From positions 826,001 to 890,000 of the forward strand of contig NZ_LYOY01000051.1 of NCBI RefSeq assembly GCF_001653515.1: DNA of 64,000 bases. The letters are read 5' to 3'. How positions within the stretch are numbered: position 1 is the first letter of the stretch; each line of letters opens with the position of its first letter. Made by a program: the position numbers and the translations under genes. This stretch comes from Streptomyces sp. ERV7. GTDB taxonomy: Bacteria; Actinomycetota; Actinomycetes; Streptomycetales; Streptomycetaceae. Under the pieces are notes generated by a model. It was given only the letters and a program-made list of their open reading frames with translations, searched no databases and was not told where the DNA came from. Shown here in pieces: positions 57,611-64,000 of this stretch.

Positions 57611-58196
57611 GGTTCGCTTCCTCTGCGGAGGGGGCCGGCCAGTGTTCGAGGGCGACGTGCAGGGCCGCGACGACCTGCCGCCATGAGGCGTCCACGTCGC
57701 GTACGTGGTGGAAGCCGCCCTGGGCCTCGATACCGAGAAAGCCGTGGAAGGTGCTGCGCAGCAGCCGCACCGCGTCGGTCAGGTCCGGCTCGGCGAGCCC
57801 GTAGCCGCGCAGCATCCCGTAGGTGATCTCCCCGGTCCGCCGCATCGCGGGCGAGTCGGCGGCGAGCGCCGGGTCGATCCGGATCTGGGTCGCCGCGTAC
57901 CGGCCCGGGTGGGCGATCGCGTACGCCCGGTAGGCGTCGGCGAACGCCATCAGGGCATCTCGCCCCGACCGGCCCGCCACGGCGACGGCGATCCCGTCGA
58001 TGAGCTCGCCGCCGGCCAGCAGCGCCACCCGGGTACGCAGGTCCCGCACGTTCTTGACGTGCGAGTACAGGCTCGCGTCCTTCACACCGAAGTGCCGCGC
58101 CAGAGCCGAGAGGGTGACGTTGTCGAAGCCCGTCTCGTCCGCCAGATCGGCGGCCGCCGCCGTGATCCGGTCCGCCGTGAGTCCCGCACGCGCCAT
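57603..58196 (-). CDS. TetR-family regulator (WHG-type C-terminus)
   Basis: A 197-residue repressor-type protein. The N-terminal helix-turn-helix is ETGFDNVTLSALARHFGVKD (about residues 19-38) followed by ASLYSHVKN. The C-terminal part contains STFHGFLGIEAQGGF, typical of the WHG domain group. ATG 58196 follows GGAGGTACGGGGC; the longer frame upstream reaches into the operator region. It is co-transcribed with the hydrolase. An inverted repeat 60 nt upstream is a candidate operator. Confidence 0.85.
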   Translation of the reverse strand: MARAGLTADRITAAAADLADETGFDNVTLSALARHFGVKDASLYSHVKNVRDLRTRVALLAGGELIDGIAVAVAGRSGRDALMAFADAYRAYAIAHPGRYAATQIRIDPALAADSPAMRRTGEITYGMLRGYGLAEPDLTDAVRLLRSTFHGFLGIEAQGGFHHVRDVDASWRQVVAALHVALEHWPAPSAEEANHA

Positions 58197-58255
58197 GCGC
58201 CCCGTACCTCCGTAGTCGGTGATGGACGCCCGGAACGGAACCGTTCCTAGGGCTT

Positions 58256-58271
58256 CTAGGGTAAAACCTAG
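58256..58271. promoter_or_regulatory. Candidate TetR operator
   Basis: CTAGG-GTAAAA-CCTAG, perfect 5-bp arms, in an A+T-rich patch where further CCTAGG copies occur (58246-58251 and 58267-58272). It lies between the TetR gene and the divergent DUF485 gene. Confidence 0.4.
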
Positions 58272-58390
58272 GATACATAGGTACGTCTGCGCGCACCATC
58301 CGCGTCGTGGGCGGGCATGGCGACGCCGCCATGCTCCTGCCGCGCCATCGCGACTAGTCTCTGGCGACACACAGCCTTGGGGAGGCAGCC

Positions 58391-58747
58391 GTGCCGCAGG
58401 AACCGACGGAACGCCGTGTCGTCGTCACCGGGGTGCCCCGGCGCACCCGCGGGCTCAGCGGCTCCCGCCCCCGGACCGAGATCGACGAGCAGACCACCCT
58501 CGGCCACACCTATGTGCGCTCCCTCATGCGCAGTCAGCTGCTCGCCGGGCTCACCGTGTTCGCCTTCCTGGTGCTGCTGGTCGGGCCGCTGCCGCTGGTG
58601 TTCGCGGTGCGGCCGCAGAACCCCGGGCTCGTCTGGGGCGTGCTCGGCTTCGGCGTCTACCCGCCGCTCGTGCTGCTCGCCCGGTGGTACGTGAAGCGGG
58701 CCGAGCGCAACGAACAGGACTTCGCCCGCCTCGTCGAGGACCGCTGA
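58391..58747 (+). CDS. DUF485 small membrane protein, partner of the symporter
   Basis: A 118-residue protein with two membrane helices (about residues 51-72 and 79-98) of the YjcH/DUF485 type, and a charged N-terminus of about 45 residues. Such genes nearly always precede a cation:acetate symporter, as here (34 nt gap). GTG 58391 follows GGGGAGGC. Probably an accessory subunit of the transporter. Confidence 0.8.
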   Translation: MPQEPTERRVVVTGVPRRTRGLSGSRPRTEIDEQTTLGHTYVRSLMRSQLLAGLTVFAFLVLLVGPLPLVFAVRPQNPGLVWGVLGFGVYPPLVLLARWYVKRAERNEQDFARLVEDR

Positions 58748-58781
58748 CCGCCCGCCCGGCGCCGCCGAGGAACGTGAGAAC

Positions 58782-60629
58782 GTGAACCAGAACTACGCCG
58801 TACCGGCCGTGGCCCTCGTGGTCCTCGCCACGGTCCTCGTCGGCGCGCTCGGCCTGCGCATATCCCGGACCACCTCCGACTTCTACGTGGCCTCGCGCAC
58901 GGTGGGCCCCCGGCTCAACGCCGCCGCGATCAGCGGCGAGTACCTCTCCGCCGCCTCCTTCCTCGGCATCGCCGGACTCGTCCTCGTCCACGGGCCCGAC
59001 ATGCTCTGGTACCCGGTGGGCTACACCGCGGGCTATCTCGTCCTGCTGGTGTTCGTCGCGGCCCCGCTGCGCCGCTCCGGCGCGTACACCCTGCCCGACT
59101 TCGCCGAGGCGCGCCTGGAGTCGCGCTCCGTGCGGCGGCTGGCAGCCGCCCTGGTCGTCGGGGTGGGCTGGCTCTATCTGCTGCCGCAGCTCCAGGGCGC
59201 GGGCCTCACGCTCCATGTGCTCACCGGGGCGCCGCGCTGGTTCGGCGGCGTCCTGGTCGCCGTGGTCGTCGTCGCCACCGTCGCCGCGGGCGGCATGCGC
59301 AGCATCACCTTCGTCCAGGCCTTCCAGTACTGGCTGAAACTCACCGCCCTCCTGGTGCCCGCGCTCTTCCTGGTGCTCGCCTGGCGCGGCGACGGCGCCC
59401 CGCGCGACGCCTTCGACGAGCCCGCCGCCTTCCGCGAGCAGCGGGCCGTACGCGTCGACGACACCCTCGACATCAAGCTCGCCGCCCCGCTCACCGTCAC
59501 CGCGACCGGAACCGTCGACGGCACCCGCCACCAGGACGCACGCCTCCTGCTGCCCGGCGGCACCCACCGCGTCGAGCGCGGCACCCGGCTCGTCTTCGCC
59601 CCCGGCGACCCCGTCCCCGGCAGCGACGCGGGCGGCGCGGGCATGTCCACGCCCCTCGCCCACGCCCGCCAGGAACGCCCGCTGTACGCCACGTACGGGC
59701 TGATCGTCGCCACCTTCCTCGGCACCATGGGCCTGCCGCACGTGGTCGTCCGCTTCTACACCAGCCCGCACGGCGTCGCCGCCCGCCGCACCACGGTCGT
59801 CGTCCTCGGCCTGATCGGCGCCTTCTATCTGCTGCCGCCCGTCTACGGAGCCTTCGGCAGGCTGTACGCGCCCGAACTCGCCCTCACCGGACAGGCCGAC
59901 GCCGCCGTGCTCGTCCTGCCGCACCTGGTCATCGGCGGAGTCGGCGGCAACCTGCTCGGCGCACTCCTCGCGGGCGGCGCCTTCGCGGCGTTCCTGTCCA
60001 CCGCGTCCGGGCTGACCCTGGCGGTCGCGGGCGTCCTCACCCAGGACGTGCTGCCGACCCGGGGCGTCCGGCACTTCCGCCTCGCCACCCTGCTCGCGGT
60101 CGCGGTACCGCTGGCGGCCAGCGCCCTGGTGGGCGGACTCCCGGTCGCCGACGCGGTGGGCCTGGCGTTCGCGGTCTCCGCGTCCTCGTTCTGCCCGCTG
60201 CTGGTGCTCGGCATCTGGTGGCGCGGGCTCACCCCGCCGGGCGCGGTCGCGGGGATGGTGGCGGGCGGCGGCTCGGCACTGCTCGCGGTCACCGCCACCA
60301 TGGCCGGACTCCCGGGCGGCGGACCGCTGCACGCGCTGCTCGCCTGGCCCGCCCTGTGGTCGGTGCCGCTCGGCTTCCTCACGATGATCCTGGTGTCCCT
60401 GGCGACGCCCGCCCGGATCCCGGCGGGCACGGCCGCGATACTGGCCCGCTTCCATCTGCCGGAAGCGCTGTACGCGGGGCAGCGCGGCGGACCCGCCCGA
60501 TTCGATGGGCGCGTTCTGATGGGTGAGTGCGGAACCGGCCTTTGGCAGGGCTGCCGTTCCGTCGTGGCGCCGCTGGGTGCGACCGCGTCGACGTTATGCC
60601 CGCCCGCGGGGCCCGGAGCCGCCTCCTGA
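58782..60629 (+). CDS. ActP-type cation:acetate symporter (SSS family)
   Basis: A 615-residue sodium:solute symporter with about 13 helices. The start LRISRTTSDFYVASRTVGP and the stretch NAAAISGEYLSAASFLGIAGL (about residues 46-66) are characteristic of ActP and related monocarboxylate carriers. An extracytoplasmic insert lies at about residues 200-300. The last 45 residues, after the helix ending near LVSLATPARIP, are hydrophilic. GTG 58782. Likely imports acetate or another short acid; an acyl-CoA ligase lies 3.3 kb downstream. Confidence 0.85.
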   Translation: MNQNYAVPAVALVVLATVLVGALGLRISRTTSDFYVASRTVGPRLNAAAISGEYLSAASFLGIAGLVLVHGPDMLWYPVGYTAGYLVLLVFVAAPLRRSGAYTLPDFAEARLESRSVRRLAAALVVGVGWLYLLPQLQGAGLTLHVLTGAPRWFGGVLVAVVVVATVAAGGMRSITFVQAFQYWLKLTALLVPALFLVLAWRGDGAPRDAFDEPAAFREQRAVRVDDTLDIKLAAPLTVTATGTVDGTRHQDARLLLPGGTHRVERGTRLVFAPGDPVPGSDAGGAGMSTPLAHARQERPLYATYGLIVATFLGTMGLPHVVVRFYTSPHGVAARRTTVVVLGLIGAFYLLPPVYGAFGRLYAPELALTGQADAAVLVLPHLVIGGVGGNLLGALLAGGAFAAFLSTASGLTLAVAGVLTQDVLPTRGVRHFRLATLLAVAVPLAASALVGGLPVADAVGLAFAVSASSFCPLLVLGIWWRGLTPPGAVAGMVAGGGSALLAVTATMAGLPGGGPLHALLAWPALWSVPLGFLTMILVSLATPARIPAGTAAILARFHLPEALYAGQRGGPARFDGRVLMGECGTGLWQGCRSVVAPLGATASTLCPPAGPGAAS

Positions 60630-60702
60630 CGCCGTGTTGACCCCGTTCCGCCCGACTTTGACGGCCCCCTAGCGCCCCCGGTGGCCTCTGCGTCTCCCTC
60701 GT

Positions 60703-60708
60703 TAGAGT
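60703..60708 (+). promoter_or_regulatory. -10 box of a leaderless transcript (LysR gene)
   Basis: TAGAGT, 6 nt, ATG 60715. No ribosome site is present, which supports a leaderless start. Confidence 0.5.
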
Positions 60709-60714
60709 CACCGC

Positions 60715-61614
60715 ATGGAACTGCGGCAGCTCAGCTATTTCGTCACCGTCGCCGAGGAACTGCATTTCGGGCGGGCCGCGGAGCGGTTGCACATCGTGCA
60801 GTCGGCGGTGAGTCAGCAGGTGCGCCGCCTTGAGCGCGAGCTGGGCGCGGAGCTCTTCGACCGCTCGCCCCGGCACGTCCGGCTCACCGGCGCCGGTGAG
60901 CGGCTGCTGCCCGAGGCCCGGACGGTGCTGGCGGCGGCGGAACGGGCCCGGGCCGCCGTGCGCGGTCGCACCGGGCTGCGCCTGGGCACCAGTACGGGGC
61001 TCGGGGCCCACCTCGACCGGGTGCTCGCGCGGTTCGGGGAGCTCGCCCCCAAAACCCCGGTCGAGCTGGTGTCGGCGGCGACCCGGGACCGTCTGGAACA
61101 GGTCGCGGACGGCCGCCTGGACGCGGCCTTCGTACGGTCCACCGCGCCCGAGGCGGGGGTGCGGATCCTGCCGCTGTGGGAGGACCCGCTGGTCGCGGCG
61201 GTCCCGGCGGCGCATCCGCTGGCCCGGGCGGCGGACATCGCGGTCGGCGAGCTCGCCGGGCTCGGGCTGTGCATCACGGCCCGCCGCAACAACCCGGCGC
61301 TCGTCGACCTGGTGGTCGGCGCCTGCCACGCCGCCGGGTTCGAGCCGCTGCCGGGGCCGGTGAGCGGCTCGCTCCAGGACACGCTCGCCACCATCGGCAC
61401 GGGCGCCCGGCCGCTGTGGACGGTGGTGTACGCCGCCCACGCGCGCGTGCTGCACAGCCCCCGGGTCGCCTTCCTGCCGTTCCGCGCCCCGGGCCTCGCC
61501 CTGCCGACCGGCCTCGCCGTGCACACGCGCACACCGCCGCCGGACCTCGATCTGCTGTTGACGGCGTGCGAGTCGCCCAAACCTGCTCTGACCAGTGACG
61601 ATCACGAAAACTGA
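60715..61614 (+). CDS. LysR-family transcriptional regulator
   Basis: A 299-residue LysR regulator. The winged helix covers residues 1-60 (ELRQLSYFVTVAEELHFGRA, then QSAVSQQVRRLERELG), followed by a linker helix and a periplasmic-binding-type effector domain (about 90-290). The small tautomerase gene lies 117 nt downstream on the same strand. LysR regulators often act on adjacent genes; effector unknown. The ATG is probably leaderless. Confidence 0.9.
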   Translation: MELRQLSYFVTVAEELHFGRAAERLHIVQSAVSQQVRRLERELGAELFDRSPRHVRLTGAGERLLPEARTVLAAAERARAAVRGRTGLRLGTSTGLGAHLDRVLARFGELAPKTPVELVSAATRDRLEQVADGRLDAAFVRSTAPEAGVRILPLWEDPLVAAVPAAHPLARAADIAVGELAGLGLCITARRNNPALVDLVVGACHAAGFEPLPGPVSGSLQDTLATIGTGARPLWTVVYAAHARVLHSPRVAFLPFRAPGLALPTGLAVHTRTPPPDLDLLLTACESPKPALTSDDHEN

Positions 61615-61731
61615 TCGCTGTGGTCGTGGTCTGCTCCTTGGTCGGCGCACCCGGAGGGGATGGACTGGGGTCACGCCGGTGAGCGGCCCGGAAGGACCGG
61701 GAAGCCGCCGCCGGCAAGGGAGTTGACCGTC

Positions 61732-61914
61732 ATGCCGATCGTCACCATTCAGCAGGGTCCGCGCGACATCGAGCTCAAGCGGGAGCTGGTGAAGCGGGTC
61801 ACGGACGCGTTCGTCGACGCGTACCGGATCCCGGCGGAGACCGTACAGGTGTGGATCCACGAGACCCCCGCCGACAGCTGGGGCGCCGCGGGGAAGCTCA
61901 CCGCGGACAAGTAG
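61732..61914 (+). CDS. 4-oxalocrotonate-tautomerase-family protein
   Basis: A 60-residue tautomerase subunit. Once the initiator Met is removed, Pro is the first residue (PIVTIQQGPRD), the catalytic base of the family; an Arg near residue 11 and the VWIHETPADSWG segment complete the site. ATG 61732 follows AAGGGAG; an in-frame upstream start would bury the Pro and is rejected. It forms hexamers or related oligomers in the family. Substrate unknown. Confidence 0.88.
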   Translation: MPIVTIQQGPRDIELKRELVKRVTDAFVDAYRIPAETVQVWIHETPADSWGAAGKLTADK

Positions 61915-61980
61915 GGCCCCGCTGTCCGCCCGGACGTGCTCCGAGGGGGCGGGGGAATCCGCCGCGCGGGCTTCCCCCGC

Positions 61981-61996
61981 ACCCCCCTACGGGGGT
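61981..61996. promoter_or_regulatory. GC palindrome resembling a CsoR-type site
   Basis: ACCCCCCTACGGGGGT, nearly symmetrical, 60 nt before the acyl-CoA ligase gene. CsoR/FrmR-family operators have such G-run dyads with a short A/T centre. It could equally be a terminator of the tautomerase gene. Confidence 0.3.
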
Positions 61997-62056
61997 AAAG
62001 AGGCCTGGTCACACACCGCGAGGTGGTAGAGAGTGGCCAGGCAACGAGGAGGGCAT

Positions 62057-63745
62057 ATGGACGCACGTGGCGCCACGGAGGAGTTCCGGGCCGGACGGGA
62101 CTTCCTGCTGGAGCACCGGGAGGACTACGCGACGGCCTGCCAGGGGTTCACCTGGCCGCGCCCCGAGCGGTTCAACTGGGCGCTCGACTGGTTCGACGTC
62201 ATCGCCGAGGGCAACAGCGCCACCGCGCTGCACATCGTCGAGGAGGACGGCAGCGAGATCACCCTCTCGTACGCCGAGATGTCCCTGCGCTCGGACCAGG
62301 TCGCCAACTGGCTGCGCGCCCAGGGGGTACGGGCCGGGGACCGCGTCCTCGTCATGCTCGGCAACCAGCAGGAACTGTGGATGACCGCGCTGGCCGCGAT
62401 GAAGCTGCGGGCGGTCGTCATCCCCGCGACTCCGCTGCTCGGACCTGCCGATCTGCGGGACCGGATCGAGCGGGGGCGCGCCCGGCATGTCATCGTGCGG
62501 GCCGAGGACGCGGCCAAGTTCGCGGACGTGCCCGGCGGTTACACCCGGATCGCCGTCAAGCCGCGCGGCGCCGACCCCGTTCCCGGGTGGCTGGACTTCG
62601 ACGGGGCGTTCGGCGCGGAGGCGCGGTTCGAGCCGGACGGTGTCACCCGGGCCGCCGACCCGCTGATGCTCTACTTCACCTCCGGCACCACGGCCCGCCC
62701 CAAGCTCGTCGAGCACACCCATGTCTCGTACCCCGTCGGGCACTTGGCGACGATGTACTGGATCGGGCTGAAGCCCGGCGACGTACATCTGAACATCTCC
62801 TCGCCCGGCTGGGCCAAGCACGCCTGGTCGAACCTCTTCGCCCCGTGGAACGCCGAGGCCACCGTCTTCATCCACAACTACACACGCTTCGACGCGGCCA
62901 GGCTGATGGCGGCGATGGACGCGGCGGGCGTCACCAGTTTCTGCGCGCCGCCCACCGTGTGGCGGATGCTGATCCAGGCGGACCTGAGCGCGCTGAAGAC
63001 CCCGCCCCGCGAGGTCGTGGCGGCGGGCGAACCGCTCAACCCGGAGGTCATCGAAACGGTCCGGCGCGCGTGGGGCCGGGTCATCAGGGACGGCTTCGGG
63101 CAGACCGAGACGGCCGTCCAAGTGGCCAACACCCCGGGCCAGTTGCTCAAGACCGGCTCGATGGGCCGGCCGAGCCCCGGCTACCGGGTGGAGCTCCTGG
63201 ATCCGGTGACGGGCGAGCCCGGCGCGGTCGAGGGAGAGATCGCCCTCGACCTCTCGGCCCGCCCGGTCGGCCTGATGACCGGCTACCACGGCGACCCCGA
63301 GCGTACGGCCGAGTCCATGGCGGGCGGCTACTACCGCACCGGCGACATCGGCTCCCGCGACGAGGACGGCTACATCACCTATGTCGGCCGCGCCGACGAC
63401 GTGTTCAAGGCCTCCGACTACAAGATCTCGCCGTTCGAGCTGGAGAGCGCGCTCCTGGAGCACGAGGCGGTGGCCGAGGCGGCCGTCGTGCCCGCGCCCG
63501 ACCCGCTGCGGCTCGCCGTGCCCAAGGCGTACATCGTGCTCGCGGCGGGCTGGGAGCCGGGCCCGGACACCGCGAAGGTGCTCTTCGAGCACTCGCGCGC
63601 GGTCCTCGCCCCGTACAAGCGCATCCGCCGGATCGAGTTCGGCGAGCTGCCCAAGACGGTCTCCGGGAAGATCCGCCGCATCGAGCTGCGCGAGGCGACG
63701 GCGGCGGGCTCGTCGGCCGAGTACGCCGAGGGGGACCTGCGATGA
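62057..63745 (+). CDS. Acyl-CoA synthetase (ACSM/acetyl-CoA-synthetase-like)
   Basis: A 562-residue ANL-superfamily ligase that joins a carboxylic acid to CoA through the acyl-AMP. Motifs: P-loop YFTSGTTARPKL (about 213-224), DGFGQTETA (about 348-356), GDIGSRDEDGYITYVGRADD (about 431-450) and the C-terminal KTVSGKIRR with the catalytic Lys (about 535-543). The SGTTARPK loop and length fit the medium-chain/benzoate-type group. ATG 62057 follows GAGGAGG. Its stop overlaps the next ligase gene (ATGA). Confidence 0.88.
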   Translation: MDARGATEEFRAGRDFLLEHREDYATACQGFTWPRPERFNWALDWFDVIAEGNSATALHIVEEDGSEITLSYAEMSLRSDQVANWLRAQGVRAGDRVLVMLGNQQELWMTALAAMKLRAVVIPATPLLGPADLRDRIERGRARHVIVRAEDAAKFADVPGGYTRIAVKPRGADPVPGWLDFDGAFGAEARFEPDGVTRAADPLMLYFTSGTTARPKLVEHTHVSYPVGHLATMYWIGLKPGDVHLNISSPGWAKHAWSNLFAPWNAEATVFIHNYTRFDAARLMAAMDAAGVTSFCAPPTVWRMLIQADLSALKTPPREVVAAGEPLNPEVIETVRRAWGRVIRDGFGQTETAVQVANTPGQLLKTGSMGRPSPGYRVELLDPVTGEPGAVEGEIALDLSARPVGLMTGYHGDPERTAESMAGGYYRTGDIGSRDEDGYITYVGRADDVFKASDYKISPFELESALLEHEAVAEAAVVPAPDPLRLAVPKAYIVLAAGWEPGPDTAKVLFEHSRAVLAPYKRIRRIEFGELPKTVSGKIRRIELREATAAGSSAEYAEGDLR

Positions 63746-64000
63746 CGGACCTCTCGTACGCCCACGGCACCAGCGGCACGCCGCTGCTCGGCGACACCAT
63801 CGGGGCCAGTCTGGACCGGGCGGTCGCCGCCTGGCCGGACCGCGAGGCGCTGGTCGACGTGGAGTCCGGGCGGCGCTGGACGTACGCACGGTTCGCCTCG
63901 GCCGTCGACGAGCTCGCGCGCGGACTGCTCGGCAGCGGCGTCGGCAAGGGCGACCGGGTCGGCATCTGGGCGGTCAACTGCCCGGAGTGGGTGCTCGTGC
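63742..64000 (+). CDS. AMP-binding acyl-CoA ligase, N-terminal part (cut by the right edge)
   Basis: 86 residues of a second ANL-type ligase: opening LLGDTIGASLDRAVAAWPD, then LVDVESGRRWTYARF and VGKGDRVGIWAVNCPEWV, as in fatty-acid-CoA ligases. ATG 63742 overlaps the stop of the ligase before it. Two coupled ligases suggest a shared pathway, perhaps uptake of the acid carried by the nearby symporter. The active site lies beyond the window. Confidence 0.82.
   Translation, partial: MTDLSYAHGTSGTPLLGDTIGASLDRAVAAWPDREALVDVESGRRWTYARFASAVDELARGLLGSGVGKGDRVGIWAVNCPEWVLV

Noticed and set aside
1..64000. tRNA, rRNA, CRISPR arrays, transposases
   Set aside because: Looked for cloverleaf ends, spaced identical repeats and DDE/serine-recombinase proteins on both strands; nothing convincing was found.

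Overview
The window looks like a Streptomyces-type chromosome. GC is very high, GTG starts are common, many overlaps are of the ATGA/GTGA type, and several genes have a -10 box about 6 nt before the start codon (leaderless). The gene families also fit: an actinobacterial sulfur-operon leader peptide, a GH18 chitinase with DasR-type promoter repeats, a DUF5753 XRE regulator next to a DUF6879 protein, and an Eis-like acetyltransferase. I found no rRNA, tRNA, CRISPR array, transposase or integrase.

Region by region. 1-3.3 kb: assimilatory sulfate reduction operon on the minus strand (leader peptide, sir, small zinc-ribbon gene, cysH, cysC running off the left edge). 3.4-12 kb: a membrane-anchored NACHT NTPase, a GNAT enzyme, a GAF regulator, an AidB-like flavoprotein divergent from a YihY membrane protein, and a broken HAD-phosphatase/helical-protein gene. 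12-21 kb: purine catabolism (PucR regulator, three-subunit xanthine dehydrogenase, AzgA purine permease, XdhC maturation factor). 21-27.6 kb: an XRE/DUF6879 operon with two coupled small ORFs, a DUF5937 ArsR-type regulator divergent from an MFS pump, an Eis-like acetyltransferase, and TrmO.

27.7 to about 46.3 kb: a candidate biosynthetic gene cluster, the most interesting part. It appears to hold two separate carrier-protein loading systems. One has a class II aminoacyl-tRNA-synthetase-like amino acid:carrier-protein ligase, its carrier protein and a D-amino-acid-oxidase-like flavoprotein. The other has a SyrB2/CytC3-type non-heme iron halogenase (HxA facial motif), a stand-alone adenylation domain with a branched-chain-like code, a PCP, a type II thioesterase, and an acyl-CoA-dehydrogenase-fold protein that lacks the catalytic glutamate. 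The second set has the same composition as the KtzABCD (allocoronamic acid) logic, so a gamma-chlorinated or cyclopropane amino acid is the likely product of that branch. Two paralogous KAS III-like proteins (one with Cys119, one with Ser119), an MFS exporter, a BenE-type transporter, a Rieske oxygenase, two P450s and an FMN reductase complete the set. A short upstream ORF with two TTA codons overlaps the halogenase start, which suggests bldA control.

46.4-64 kb: mostly secreted hydrolases and ordinary metabolism. These include an Asp23 protein, an SGNH hydrolase with FG-GAP-like repeats, a GH64 beta-1,3-glucanase behind a LacI-type palindrome, a GST, an EstB-like serine hydrolase, a lone ketosynthase with an unusual N-terminal extension, a GH18 chitinase, a TetR/hydrolase pair, a DUF485/acetate symporter pair, LysR, a tautomerase and two acyl-CoA ligases (the second cut by the right edge). 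All positions and motif alignments were made by eye.
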